Below are positions 1 to 12,987 of a stretch of 64,000 bases of DNA, piece after piece; within the stretch, counting starts at the first letter, position 1, and each line of letters opens with the position of its first letter. The notes below the pieces were generated by a model. The model saw only the letters and a list, made by a program, of their open reading frames with translations. It did no database searches and was not told the origin of the DNA. The stretch comes from Cucumis sativus. Lineage: Eukaryota; Streptophyta; Magnoliopsida; Cucurbitales; Cucurbitaceae. A program made the translations under genes and the position numbers. The stretch is from the NCBI RefSeq assembly GCF_000004075.3, contig NC_026660.2, forward strand, positions 11,098,001 to 11,162,000, read 5' to 3'.

Positions 1-1080
1 AAAAAGAAAAGGAAAAAAATTAAATTAAAAAATAAAAAAAGAAGGAGAGAATGTTTTTTCATACCTCAATTATGCTTAACGAGGGAAGAATGATCGAGGT
101 GTGCTAAATAGAGGAGTTCTCTTCATTTGTGGGGGCCATAAATTTTCTTCTACATAAGGTTTAGAAAGAATATGAAAATTGAAATTCTTTTGAAGATAAA
201 AGCTTTATTCCAAGAGTTTGTGTTATGCTTCCTCAAACGAGAATCAGTAAGAATCTGACCAAAAGAGAATCAGAGGAGGATCAAATAGTAGAGATCGAAC
301 CACATCGCATAAAATCAAGTTCAACTTCACAAATTAAACTTCACAAATTAAATTTTTTTGGAAATATCGTGTGAATAATTGCATTATTTAAAATTAGAAA
401 TTTTGTCAAATTTACTATTACCGTTATGGTTAACTTTACCTAAGAGGACCAAACCATAACCATAATAGCAACAATGAATCTAAGCGTGTTAAAATTCATT
501 GTTTTCTCTAAAACATTAACAATAATGGTAGCCATAAGCATAATAAACATAAACATAATGGTAATGATAATGATATGACATAATATTTGGATTTAACGAG
601 ATTGATCACCTCACTTGTGAATTGGTTTATGCTATTTGTTTATCAACTTGGACGTGAGGCCGTATACAAATGTAGAACACACATAGATAACATCAAATGA
701 AATTCCATTTTCTAAGTTAGTATTGATTTATTAGTGTGGAACATGGATAGCTTAAAACACAATGTAAATTATACCATAAAGAATAATTAAAAAAAGAAAG
801 AAAGAAAAAACTAAAATTGAAGTGCATAATTTGAGTGATGTTTTTGTTTATTTAGGAATTTGTCAATTTGAGAAAAGGAAAAGGAAAAGGAAAAGGAAAA
901 GGAAAAGAGAAGAAAAAGTGCGGGGGGTGATGGAACCAAAACTGGGTCGTCATTTAGAGTGGTAAAATATTTAATGCAAAGCCAATTAATGAATCACTTG
1001 ACTATTGAGTGTATTGACCTCCACTTTCGTGTTCATCCCAAATTTACCCCATCTTATTTGTCCCTCCAAATTCCTATCTT
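1..1080. other. 5' flank of the first gene; no gene seen
   Basis: AT-rich non-coding DNA upstream of the gene starting at 1081. I see no coding exon on either strand. It holds a purine-rich hexanucleotide tract (872-908) and presumably the promoter and leader of the downstream gene. Several ATGs lie between 955 and 1080 in another frame, including one at 959, so the transcription start probably lies close to the start codon or the leader carries upstream ATGs; which is true cannot be decided by eye. Confidence 0.6.
872..908. repeat. (AAAAGG)n microsatellite
   Basis: About six uninterrupted copies of the hexamer aaaagg, 170 bp upstream of the start codon at 1081. It is a simple sequence repeat in the presumed promoter or leader and likely to vary in length between accessions. 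Confidence 0.9.
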
Positions 1081-2541
1081 ATGGCGATTCCCGCTCTTTC
1101 TCCTTCCCAATCTCATTCTGAAGATCAAGAAGAAGAAGATCCAATCTCTCCTGTTCAAAACCCTAATTCCATGGACCACCAACAACCCGGACAAGCAGCG
1201 GAAGCACCAGTTGACGACCCCCAGAACCACTACCATCCTCCTCAATCTTCTGAAACCCTAACCCTAGATTTACCCGATCCCCAACAAAATTCCCCACAAC
1301 CTGACCCCCAAGATTCAGAACTTCAACTCAATGAAGATTTCATCAATGATCATGATCCTAGTGACCAAGGTGAGCCCACTGCTCTCTCTCCTCGACTCGC
1401 CGATATCAATGCGCTTGTTTCTCCCTCCTCTGTTTCTCGACGGGGTCCCAAGCGGAAGAAGTCTTGGATGAAACAGAGATTCTTTCAGGAGAAATCTCAA
1501 AAGAAGCTTGAGATTCTGGTTTCTACTTTCAAACCTATTCCTTTTGTGCCTGCTAAAACTCTTGATTTCTCCAGTCACGAGAAGCTTTTGAATCGATTAG
1601 GCTTGTGGGATTTTGTTCATACTAAGTTTGATACGCCTTTACGACAAGATCTTCTTATGCAATTGGTTGCGAATTTTAACAACAACAAGAGGTATAGTTA
1701 TGTTAATGGGAATAGAATTATGGTCAATCGGGCTGATTTGGCTCGTGCGCTGCGGTTGCCAGTGAGGAGAGCGACGTTAGTGGACAATGGTAAGAAAGAG
1801 CCTATTGCATCTGAGGAATCGATTGCTTTTATTGAAGATTTTGTGTCCAACTGGTTGCTCTTACATGAAGATACTTGGATGATGCCCAATGAGATAATGC
1901 ATTGGACGAAGGTGATCAAGGATGGGAAATTTGAGCGAGTTGATTGGGCAGGTTTGATTTGGTTTATGGTGGAAAAGGAGTTGATGCAATCTCCGCAGTT
2001 GGTGAATTGTTACTATGCTTCACATTTGCAGTGCCTGATCCGATCACAACGGGAAGATTTATTGAAGGAAGAAGCGCCTAAGGTAGAAGATGTTGAACAC
2101 GAGGAGAAGGTCGAGCAGGAACAGGAACAGGAGCAGGAGCAGGAGCAGGAGCAAGAACTGGAACAGGAGAGAGAACCGGATGATGAAGATGGAGTTTGTA
2201 ATGAGAGTCCAAAGCTAGTTGGGAACAATGACTCCATGGTTAAGGAATTGGAGGAACACAATATTGAATTGTGCCTTGGGCAAGACAATGTCGAGAAAGT
2301 TGATCATAAGGAGAAAGATAGTCTTGGGGATATGATGGATTTAATGGAAAACAAAGTAGAAGAAGAAGATGAACATGAACAAGAAGAACAAGGTCAGTGG
2401 CTTTTGGATGCAAAAGGTAGAGCCCCAGAGCTTCTGTTCAGGAGGTGTAATACAAATGAATTCAAGGAATTTGATTTTGGGGATGAGAAGAAAGCTGAAT
2501 TAGAAGAAGGGGATGGTCAAGGAAAAGAAGAAGATGAGGAG

Positions 2542-2573
<32 letters not shown>

Positions 2574-3501
2574 GGAGGTGGAGGAAGAAGAGGAAGAAGA
2601 AGAGGAGGAGGAAGAAGAGTTTCGCCTGTTGCCAAGGAGTAATGCCATTGATGGGTTTCCTCCTAGCCAATTTATTCAAGAAATGACAGAGCCAATTAAC
2701 TTTAACTCAGATTTTGACTTACCTGGTCATTCTTCTGTTGAATTTCTTCCACCTCCCAGAGATGATAACCGAATGAGTTCTGGTGGATGTATACCTTTTG
2801 TTAGTAACAACAAGAGAGTGATTGATCCTGATATTGACAACCCAACTCAGTCTCTTAATGGTGGGAACAAGAGGTTAAGGAGCGAAGGTCCTCTTGACTA
2901 TGATAAGTGTATGGATAACGTACAACAGTGGCTTGATAAAGCAAGGATGATGTACGCAGAGAAAGAACAGGTTCATCAGCAGGCCACTATGAATCAGCAA
3001 TACTTGCTTCACGAGCTGCAGCAGAGAGAGACCTTTATTGAACATTTGAGAAAGACAAAGTATGAGGAGCAACAGAAGATGCAATCTGATATTTACCGGC
3101 TTGAGCGCGAGCTCTATGTTATGGGAAATCTATTGGACGGCTACAGAAAGGCATTGAGGGAAACAAACAAAACGTTTGCAGACTATAGGACCCGATGCCC
3201 ACAATCCGATGAGCCACTCTACAAAGATGTTGCTGGTTCTGGTGGTCTTGTTCTGAGCACCATGGAACTGGAAAGGATACGTTTGAAGCAGGCAGAGGAA
3301 GATAGACTAAACCGCTTAATTATTGAGAAGAAGTTCAAAGCCTTGGAAGACAAGTTTGTTGACATATTTCATGCTCATCTGCAGCAGGTTAGTTCGTTGG
3401 ATAGTAGGCTGCTTGAATTTGGAAATGAAGTGAAAACTCTGAGGGAATCACTTGCAAATAAGAAAGTTACAGAAACTTCAGAATCCATTTCAAATGAATG
3501 A
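1081..3501 (+). CDS. Large acidic coiled-coil protein of unknown function, intronless
   Basis: One uninterrupted 806-codon frame. Residues 1-105 are Pro/Ser/Asp/Glu-rich and disordered. A basic patch (RRGPKRKKSWMKQR, about 119-132) looks like a nuclear localisation signal. Residues 140-330 look folded and contain many Trp and Leu. Residues 345-360 are a Glu-Gln dipeptide tract, and about 482-514 is nearly pure Glu. From about 609 to the end the sequence is Lys/Glu/Gln/Leu-rich and predicted by eye to form coiled coils, interrupted by a DYRTRCPQSDEPLYKDV segment. I recall similar uncharacterised plant proteins but no assigned function, so none is given. The start is the first in-frame ATG, with the compositionally typical N-terminus following. 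The basic patch and acidic tracts suggest a nuclear or chromatin-associated role, which is inference only. The lack of introns is unusual among its neighbours. Confidence 0.9.
2113..2160 (+). repeat. CAG/GAG-rich coding repeat (Gln-Glu tract)
   Basis: Alternating cag and gaa/gag codons give a Gln-Glu dipeptide run at about residues 345-360 of the acidic coiled-coil protein. It keeps frame and is likely length-polymorphic. Confidence 0.85.
2524..2620 (+). repeat. GAA/GAG purine tract encoding poly-Glu
   Basis: Almost uninterrupted gag/gaa codons, broken by one Val codon, encode about 30 glutamates at residues 482-514. The strand is all purine over about 95 bp, so it is a candidate slippage or triplex-forming tract. 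Confidence 0.85.
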
Positions 3502-4723
3502 TTCGATCCCCAGGACTCAGTTTGTATAGTTTAACTTTGAATCATGACTAGCTTGCTTCCATGGATGGTGTTTACTCTTTTAAGTTTTGTGTCTCTGTTT
3601 GTGCAGATTCAAACTGGAAAGGTAGTCCATTTTTATCTTTTCGGTATATAACGGTTATTCTAGAAGTTTTTGACGTAATATGATTCTTATTACATATATG
3701 ATGATTGTTGAAGGCTTTCCTGTTGATTCTTCTTTAGATCTTTGAAAATCTTACTGATTCTTAAATTTCTAAAGAATCCCTGTTCAACATTCGGGGTGGA
3801 AGGTGAAACCATTCCAGTCAATGTTATACTTTGAGTTATTGTTCTAATTATAATTACTTATTTCCTGTAACACATGGTTAAGTATCTGCATTGGAAAGAG
3901 TACTAATCAAACAAATATTTGCAATCCACTAATATTAACAAAATATCTCAGAAAAGGTTTAAATAATTGTATTAAATGGGAAGAAAAAAATATTAGAATT
4001 AAGAAAAAACCTACAAAATTGTCAAATTCTATGTGTTAAAATAAAAACATTGTTAAATGTGTATTAAATCAAATAAAAAAATGTGTTAAATTGCCAAATT
4101 TTATGCAAAATGGCCAAAATTGCCAAATTTCATATTTAAATTAGGACCGATTGATCAATCTCTACAAAAATTTCAAATTTTATGGGATATAGTCCATAAT
4201 AGTTAATGTTTAGAGTAATAAATGAATTATTAATTTAAAATGAAAATTACAATTAATTAAAAAAAAAATTATTTCTTCTATTTTAACATCATTAATGTCA
4301 TTTCAACCTAATAATTTTAAACTTAAAAAATATATAAAAGATAAACGAGTTTTAAATTTGATTAATTACGTTCTTAAAATTTAATTTTCCTTTTTAAGGA
4401 AGTCGTTTCGAACTAGAATTGTAACATGAGCGAGAAAAATCTATTTGTGTTCATTTGTACAAAAATCCCGCTACTTTCCATCGTGTGTCATTGGATCGAT
4501 TGTTGGTCGCGGATTGAATCGGAGAAAATCTGTAATCATCGTCAACCCTATCAACCACGTGCACACAAATGGAGTCTTCTTTCAGTGGGTCCTTTTCTGG
4601 TTCGCTTCATCTTCAACAAATATCATGAAAATGGGTGAATCCATCATTTTGCTCAAATCCCTGATGTGGGTCTTCTGTACTTCTAAACCATAACTCTCTC
4701 ACGTTCTTGGCTTTTTTCGTTTC
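3502..4723. other. Intergenic: 3' flank of gene 1 and promoter of the plastid transporter
   Basis: AT-rich spacer. Short variants of aaattgccaaattt recur around 4015-4135. Small open frames at 4426-4693 lack recognisable similarity and lie immediately upstream of the transporter start; they are best regarded as leader or chance frames. No other gene is seen. Confidence 0.55.
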
Positions 4724-7700
4724 ATGAGGGTCATTCCCCTTCTTCATTTCCCGGTTCCACCGGCGCCGGCGATCACCATCGCTCGTCGGCACTCAATACC
4801 TCCATCCTACGACCTTTCCGGACATGGGTCATTCCCATTACGTTCCGGTTTCCGTTATATGTTTCGTTCTGTTAGGAAGTTTGAGGTATTGGCTACGAAC
4901 AAACAGTTGCCGGAGCTGAAGGACGGAAAATCAGGTTCTACTTTTGTTCCATAGAGTTTCCACTAAGCTATTTGGCATGTTGTTACTGAATTTTCAGCAC
5001 ATTGAATCTTTGCAGAGAGTGAAGAAGGTATTTTGTTGCGAGCGGAAGTTGGCGGTAGCTTCGATTTAGGATGGTTGCCTGCTTTTCCTCATGTTCTTGT
5101 TGCTTCCATGTCTAATTTCCTATTCGGTTACCACATAGGGTAAGTCTATATTAGGAATATTTGGTTTGTGTTCTGTAGATGGAAATGACGATGGCTCTGC
5201 CGTCTGTTAATGTGTAGATAGAATCAAAATCAAGTGTTTATCATGACCCAAATTTTACTTCAAGGCATTTGTGGATCGTGGGGAACTTGAATTCATGATC
5301 ACATTTGTTTGCTTTAGGCTATTTACCCCTTTGATGAATATTTTGCAGAGTAATGAATGGTCCTATTATTTCTATTGCTCGAGAACTTGGTTTTGAGGGG
5401 AACTCAATCCTTGAGGGACTTGTTGTGAGCATTTTTATTGTTGGTGCATTTCTTGGAAGTATAAGCTCTGGTTCGCTGCTTGATAAACTAGGCTTTAGGC
5501 GTACTTTTCAACTTGCAACAATACCCTTGATTCTTGGAGCGCTGTTGAGGTATTTAGTCTTGTGTAACTGTATACTGACTGTGTTTTCTTTAGCAGATTA
5601 TCACTGTTTGACCCGCTGTATTTGTGTCAGCGCTCAAGCATTGACCTTGGATGAAGTACTTTGGGGAAGATTTCTTGTTGGCCTTGGCATTGGAGTTAAT
5701 ACAGTGCTTGTTCCAATTTATATTTCTGAGGTAGTGCGTTACTTCTAAGCTCTCTCTGTACTTTTTTCATTCAAATTTCTGTTTGTTAGCATTACTGCAA
5801 ATGCTAGATATTTTGAAGAAAATGCTTTAGGGAAGCAATGATGTTTCCGCATTTGCTTCCCACTGCTATAATTGAGGGAGGCATAGACTTAAAAAATGAT
5901 CAGACGTACAAATTTTGTAAACGTGACTGTCAAAGGTTGTAGAGTCTGGTTAAACCCTTCTTCCCTTTATTTCTATGATTTCATTATATTCATTTTTTTG
6001 CCCTTTTCTTTTATCCTGAAAGATCCTAATTTCCTTGGTGCTTCGTTGTTTTCTCTATTATCAATTGAAATAAATGGAAAAGATTGAACCATTCTTCTTT
6101 TGAGAAGTATTGTAAAAAGAAGGTTTTCTTTCTCTATTTCTATTTTCTCATTTATAATTGTTGATGTAGGTTGTTCCAACAAAGTATAGAGGAACACTTG
6201 GAGGCTTGTGCCAGATTGGAACATGCCTTGGAATTATTGCTTCACTCTTTCTGGGAATTCCATATGAGAACGATCCACATTGGTGCATGCGCTCCTCCCT
6301 TTTTGGTTTTGTTTTCGAATAGTACTGAGATAAACATCTTGAGTAACTTCATCATATAACAACTTCCTATTACACAACTTGCTTTAACCATCTTCTTGAG
6401 GGATCTATTGGCAACATCTTCCATTTGGGTTCTAAATTTTTTGGAACAGGGAAACTAATACCTTTAAATGTTTGGCATTTGTGATTGTTTGTGCAAATAA
6501 ATCGTTTTCTAAAAAATGTCTCGTCCACATTTTGTTTAATTGAAAGTAGAGACAAAAAACACATAACTTTACGTAGAAACCCAAGTACCGGGAGAAAAAC
6601 CACAATATTTTTCTTCGTTATTTTCTGTTAAGGGAGAATAAATAGAATATACAAGGGAATAAAAGAGGAAAAAATTTAGGAATTAGGGAAAATATTCCTA
6701 TAATCTTTCCATAAATATTCTAAGATTCTAACATCTTTAATAACACCTTTTGGCTCAAGTCTTCACCTCATACTTTAGAGGCAAGGTTGCTTCCTTGGAA
6801 CTTAAGTTATCCAGCTTCATTGTACTTATGCATGTGAAGAAATTTCAAGTAGGAGAGCTAGAACTTCTTACTCCAGTGGCCTTTCTTGCTGCAATTTGAA
6901 ATAAATTTTAGCATATCTTGCCTTCAGGTGGAGGACAATGCTCTATATTGCAAGTCTTCCTGGATTCTTTATTGCATTTGGCATGCAGTTTGCAGTTGAA
7001 AGTCCACGCTGGCTAAGCAAGGTAGGACATTAAGTTTTTGAAAGACAAGAATTTAATCAGTAGCTTCTTTAGAGGTTCCATATGCTGTTCTAGGCTGGCC
7101 GACTGGATGAAACCAGAGTTGTTATTCGCAACCTATGGGGAGAATCTGAAGTTGAAAGAGCAGTTGAAGAGTTCCAGTCTGTAATAAGGAATGATGGAAG
7201 TGATTTGAACAGTGGATGGTCAGTGCTTCTCGAAGAACAAAACTTTAGAGGTACCAGAAGGATCCCTTTTAGTAGGGTTTAGTATTTCAGGTGATGTAAC
7301 TTTATGTCTTTGTTCGAAAAATATTGACAAGCGTATGCATTACCCATTAATAATGATTGCCTTCTATATGGGAGCTTGACTTGGCTGGATTACTTTTAGT
7401 AGTTTAGTTAAAAGGTCTAATCATTCACTTTAACAATGTAAGGGTACTTTTATGATCTTCAATTTTCTTTCCTTAATTTCAGTTGCATTCATTGGAGGTG
7501 CCCTTTTCTTTCTTCAACAATTTGCTGGCATAAATGGAGTTCTCTATTTCTCATCTTTGACCTTTGAAGACGTTGGAATCACAAATGTTGCTGTAGCCAG
7601 TTTAGTTATTGGAATTACCAATTTTTCTGGTAAGCAATAATTTCCTTTTTCGAGAAACTTTCTGTATACAAATTATCTTTCCTTGGAAAATGTATTCATT

Positions 7701-9780
7701 CTGTTAATCAGGAAGTCAACAGGTGCTCTCTGTGCGTTGTACTTGATGGATAAGCAAGGGAGGCAGAGGCTTTTAATTGGAAGCTATTTGGGCATGGTGA
7801 GTTTATTTTTTTTCTTTTTATGATATATGTGAGTGTCCGGGTCAGCTTACGCGCGCACCTTGACTAATCTCACGAGACAACCAGCCTGAACCTAAAATAT
7901 TTGGTTATTAAGGTAACTCGTAGGAAATTAATTCCTAGGTAGGTCGTAGGTGGTCACCATGGATTGAAACCATGACCTCTTAGTTGGCTATTGAGACTAT
8001 GTTTCATTTTTTACCACCAGGCTAACCCATGATGGTTTGGGCATAGTAAGTGAATGACAGATATTTCAAGACATGACCACACACGTATAAGGGAAAAGGT
8101 TGCTAAAACACATCATAAGTCACAAGATGCATAAATATCTTACGAGTGAAAATGCAATGACATGGCTGTTGCATATTACCGCCTACCCATTCGTTTAAAT
8201 TGTATTGTTATGTCAAAGAAGATCAACTAGGCTGTTGAATGTTGATTTCTCTCTTTAGAAAGATGGAAGTTATTTTTTTCCTCTACCATCAATGATGAAC
8301 TAGAGTTCTGGTCTGCTTTTATAACACGGGACCCTAATTCTCTTGAACTTTTATCTCTGTGCAGGCAGTTTCAATGTTACTTATTGTCTCTACCATTGGT
8401 TTCCAGTTTGATGAAGAACTAAGTCACAATTTATCGATAGTAGGAACTATTGCGTAAGTATTTGCTTATTCTTTATGATAGAGGCAGAACTCTGCACATT
8501 CTTAATTTCATTTTCTTTTGTCTGTTTGATATTGACTGAATTGGCTTTCTTTTTAGAAAACGATTCAATAGCTTGGTGAGACATGGAGGAGAACATTTAA
8601 AAGAAAACATAGGCTATCATATTTTTTTAAAAAAATAATAAATGAAAAAAAATGACTTATGTCTTTGTTTTTTTTGTTTCTTCCAAGAAATTTTGAGAGA
8701 GAGATTATTGAGAATACGAGGATTTTTCTTTTTATGAGTATCATTGTACTTCTGGTGGTGAAGGGAGATTATGTGGACTGGGAATTTATTGTTTCTGTCT
8801 CTGGATTGCAGGAACAAATTTCTTTTGTTTCTAATTGAGTTAAAATAGAATTTCGCTTTACCATCTCTTCACGTTGGTGCACAAATAAATCCGTATTTTT
8901 CCTTGAATTTTGCTCGTCTCAACTTATTATTGTAATAAAATGCAACATTTTTGCTACTTCAGAATATGTATTATTTTCCTAACATTTGATCTACTCAAGT
9001 TATGAGCCAAGAAAAAATTTAAGTTCTTACTGGATGTTGGAATGACAATACTGTCATATTTTGTTGAGGTCTTCTTTTGTGATGATGGATGTGTTGAAAA
9101 TGTATTGGTTTCAGAGTATTTCTTGCTTGCTTTGTAAGGTTAAGCTATATGGAAACTAATAATCTTTGATGACGTCAAGGTTGAAGATTAAGCAATTCCT
9201 GATTGTTTATCATCTCTAGCATGTGTTGTTGTATGAGTGTACTCTGTATAATTGGTGCTGTCTTTTGTTTGCTCATTTCCGTAGTTATATCTTCTCCTTT
9301 GCAATTGGAGCCGGTCCAGTGACTGGTATTATTATACCTGAGCTTAGCAGCACCCGAGCACGAGGAAAGATCATGGCATTTAGCCTTGCAGTCCACTGGG
9401 TAAGCAAGTAGTACAACTGATTATTAGCAAAATCAGTGCACCTTTTTCGAAGTTTTGAAACACAAAATGTTCTTGCCTTTTTCCACATTAGTAGTCTCTT
9501 TAATATAAACTTTTATGGGTTCTTTCAATGCTGATGCTACTTTGTTTTCATGTTATTCCTCCAACTTATACACTATCCCCAGGTATGCAATTTCTTAGTG
9601 GGTCTATTCTTTCTCGACTTGGTCCAAACATTTGGAGTTGCTCCAGTTTATGCTAGCTTTGGTGCATTCTCCTTAGTGGCAGCCATATTTTCCAAGTATT
9701 TCTTAGTGGAAACGAAAGGGAGGTCTTTGGAGGAGATCGAAATGACACTGAATACCAACTTCCATGGCAGTGACAAGTAA
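4724..9780 (+). CDS. Plastidic glucose transporter 1-like (MFS sugar transporter), 12 exons
   Basis: Predicted to export glucose across the plastid inner envelope (MFS sugar-porter family). Exons: 4724-4934, 5016-5139, 5349-5549, 5631-5730, 6170-6282, 6928-7021, 7094-7250, 7483-7629, 7723-7796, 8365-8453, 9285-9399, 9583-9780, giving 540 residues and an intact frame. Residues 1-70 are Ser/Arg/Pro-rich and resemble a plastid transit peptide. Family marks include FLFGYHIGVMNG in the first membrane segment, GRFLVGLGIGVNTVLVPIYI with a following PTKYRGTLG loop, AVESPRWL, QQFAGINGVLYFSS, GAGPVTGIIIPE and the C-terminal VETKGRSLEEIE. Twelve membrane segments are expected. The sequence agrees best with my memory of the Arabidopsis At1g05030 type rather than the pGlcT (At5g16150) type; the subtype is moderately sure. 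The exon 9 acceptor is the second of two candidate AGs (7722, not 7711); the first would shift the frame. Confidence 0.93.
7829..8042 (+). mobile_element. SINE-like repeat in transporter intron 9
   Basis: A block starting gagtgtccgggtcagcttac and ending near ggctaacccatgatggttt. From memory it resembles a widespread plant interspersed repeat: the left part has the agcttacgcgcgcacc motif and the right part has a ggattgaaaccatgacct segment like that of Au-type SINEs. It is richer in G and C than the flanking intron. No clear target-site duplication was identified, and the exact family is uncertain. Confidence 0.45.
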
Positions 9781-9838
9781 TACAGAGATTGACCTAATCA
9801 CTTTAATGGGTAACTGTTGCTCTGTTTTATAGATACGA

Positions 9839-9844
9839 AATAAA
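9839..9844 (+). terminator. Candidate polyadenylation signal of the plastid transporter
   Basis: An AATAAA hexamer about 60 bp after the stop codon of the plastid sugar transporter, at a typical distance for a near-upstream element. Confidence 0.4.
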
Positions 9845-11689
9845 AATTGTACATAAATGCCTTGTTGTCGTCGCCCGACTATTTTAGCATATATAGATTT
9901 AGGCATATGCCCTCAATGAAAAGGTTAGAGGTTCAAATTTCTCCCATGTCAACCGAAAGGAACGTTACATTGTATAATTAAACTAAACTTCTCATTTCTC
10001 TCTGATTCTATATCTCTATGTGGAATTATGTATGGATAACACAAAATACAGTGGGGTCATTTTACATACAAAATTCAAATTTGAAAACCTTCAAGTTTGG
10101 ACACTGACATTATTTTTAGGATTCAAAATAATGGGTTTTGTTTAGTTCCCCCCGCTTTCCTTGGACAAAAAAATAAAGCTGTTACTATTGTGGTGTCCTT
10201 GAGGGCCATATACTGAAGAAAGATAGCCATAAAGTAAAGAAATAAGAAAGAGCGAAAGGCAATACATAAGGATAGAGGAATCCTTTATCCTCTTATTCTT
10301 CATCTGTCAACCCTGACTTTATTCCAAAAGATAATTAATGCCTGTACCAATATTCCCTTTAAAAAAAATTCTACTTCTAAAGTTAACACATTTTCTTAAA
10401 TGCTTCATTAGAGTCAAACTAGTACTTACTAATGTCCTTATCCATAACTCCACATGGTTGTCAATTACATGTAATTTCATTTACAGGCTCCTATTAATAG
10501 TTATTACTTCCATGAAAAAAAATGAAACTATTGAAGAAGAAGAAGAAGAAGGGCAGTTTGGTAATTTGGACATTAGAGTAAAGCTCAGCTAAAAGAAGTG
10601 AGATTCTCTCTTTTCATTTTTGTATCACAGGATTTTGTGAAATGCAAGCAAAGATGAACACAGTTGGAAGTGGGAGGCTTTTTGAAATGGCTTATTTGGG
10701 AAGGCATATGAGAAAGCAGGTGTTTGGATGCAGGTTTGTGATTGAAACAACATAGCATGAATTGAATAGGGTTTGTCCAAACCTGGATAAGGATGGGATT
10801 TGTACCGATCTGATATAAATGGGTTGAAAGTTTCAAAATTTGTTGGTGGGTTTTTTGAAAACAGAAATCACAGGTAAGAAAGAGCGACGGTTTTGGAAGC
10901 AGAAGAAGACGGGCACTTAGTTCAAGGTGAGAAAGAAGAAGAAGAAACTGAAATTGAGCCATTGGTATTGATATGATCAATGAAGAATATATTGCTGTTT
11001 CGAGTTCTTTTTATCTGTCAATGTGAGTCATGAAACTTGCTCCATTTTGCTTTCCTAAAGTCCCCAAAAATTGCCCTTTTAGGTCTTTTGGACCTAAACA
11101 AAATGACCCCACCAAGTGGACCCTGGACCCATATCCTGAACCCTCCAAATTAAGGCTAAACCATGATTAAAGTTTAACTCAACTCATCGAGACGATATAC
11201 TCTTAAAATTAAAGAATTTTAACTCAATTGGTTGAGACATGTCTTTTAGGTCTATCGTGAACATCGGAACAAAGAGACGAAACCTCCAAATTAAGGTTAA
11301 ATGAGCTCTCGTACCAAAGAAACATGTCTTTTAGTTAAGTTTTTATTTGATAAAATAATTAATAATGCTTTTTTATTATTTATTCTAATGAGCAAAGGTG
11401 GATGGCTATAAACTTTCATTTAAATTTTCTAGAATCTTCTACCTTCTTAATCGTTTACTAAAAATTATTATTCTTCCACTTTATTGTACTTTGTCACATC
11501 CCTTCTCAAATCACAATTGATATTTAAAGTAAACATTTATCAAATAATGTATAAATTCTAGAATAATTATATTATAACAAATGGTAAATTAAAGAGATTT
11601 TTTTAAAAAATATAACAAGTCGTCAAAATATCATAAGCCCACAATAGATAATATAAAAATTGTTTCAGTCAACACGCGATTAATCAACA

Positions 11690-12060
11690 ACATGCTACAT
11701 GTAATTCTACTAAAACAATCATGATACATAATCGTGTCCCTACACGATCACATAGGTAGTATCAACACCCACCACACGTACGTGCAATTATTCTTCTAAA
11801 CGATCATAGTATGCGATTATGTAGAAAATGATACATGATTGTTCGGATTTTGGTACACTATCACATGTCAAGACAAACAATTGTGTACCAAATCTAAACG
11901 ATCTTGGTTCATGATCGTGTACCAAGATCAAATATTTAGCACAAAATTGTGCACCAATATCGTTTAGATTTGGTACACGATCATGTATCAAGATTTAAAC
12001 GGTTTTTGTTCAAGACTGTGTATCAAGATATTGGCACACAATCCACGGGATCGTTTATCT
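11690..12060. repeat. Degenerate repeat cluster with a 20-bp perfect inverted repeat
   Basis: Many variants of an acacgatcatg / catgatcgtgt core occur on both strands. Arms at 11883-11902 and 11959-11978 (gtgtaccaaatctaaacgat and its exact complement) form a perfect 20-bp inverted repeat around a 56-bp spacer, and a further 5-bp ttggt/accaa pairing continues inside after a mismatch. No coding potential is credible here. A related 20-bp-period tandem block lies at 44492-44571. Confidence 0.7.
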
Positions 12061-12529
12061 GAAAGATAAAATATACGAGAGATGACGAAGATTGTTTACC
12101 AAGTGAGGATTTGAAGAAGTGAAAAAGAAAAAATATATATGAGAGATGACGAAAAATGAAGAAATTCTAGACGAGGAAATAAATAAATCACGAACAAGAA
12201 CATGTGAGAATATGAAGAAGAATAAGTAATAATATTAAGAAATTAATAATACAAAGAGAGGGTGAATAAATTGCAAAGAAGAAAAAAAAAGTGAAAAATT
12301 ATCAAGTGCAAACATGAAATTTATGAAAATATAATGAACTTTTTTATTTTGTTAGTGTGCCGTAAATATTTTGATATTTTGTTATATTTATAAAAATTAA
12401 CTTAAATTAAATGTCAATATGAAATAAATTACTTTAACTCAATATAATTAAATTATACAAATTCATCATACATTTCTATAACTAAAAATATTATTGTAAA
12501 CGACAAAGTTAGTAAAAATATTTATACAA

Positions 12530-12715
12530 TATAACAAAATTTTAGATTTTATCAATATAGACACTAATAGTCATTTAATAGTCATTGATAGACTTCTATC
12601 GATGTCTATCAATGCGTTGAAGTCTATAAGTAGGAATCAATGTATATAATTTAAAAAACTTTCTATATTTTATAAATATTTTGTTTCATTTTGTTATATT
12701 TGAAATACCTATCGT
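12530..12715. mobile_element. Short palindromic MITE-like element (gatagac family, copy 1)
   Basis: Starts around aatataacaaaattttag and ends around attttgttatatttg, with gatagacttctatcgatgtc in the middle. The outer sequences are imperfect inverted repeats. Related elements lie near 26415, 52305 and 58268. The boundaries are approximate and no target duplication was resolved. Confidence 0.5.
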
Positions 12716-12987
12716 TAGTTTTTGTACTTACACATTATATACATACATATACATACATATATTGACAGTTTATGTGATTGTACAAGAATCGAAACTCTAA
12801 CATTAAGATGGATAGGAAAAACTATATGTCAATATGTTTATACTCAATTTGGTCATAATTGTATAAAAAAACACACACACACACAACTAACTACAAATAT
12901 TTTTTGGAAATTTTGAGAAGTAGCACACTTTTGGTTTTACATTTCAAAAGTAGCACAATTTTTAAATCTCGTAATTTTATTTTTTCC

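Noticed and set aside
1253..1266. Telomere-like aaccctaaccctag motif within gene 1
   Set aside because: Only two repeat units and in frame in a coding region; not an interstitial telomere.
10585..10980. 131-codon open frame on the minus strand in the spacer before the NAT gene
   Set aside because: No domain recognised; composition looks like translated CT-rich non-coding DNA and there is no splice context.
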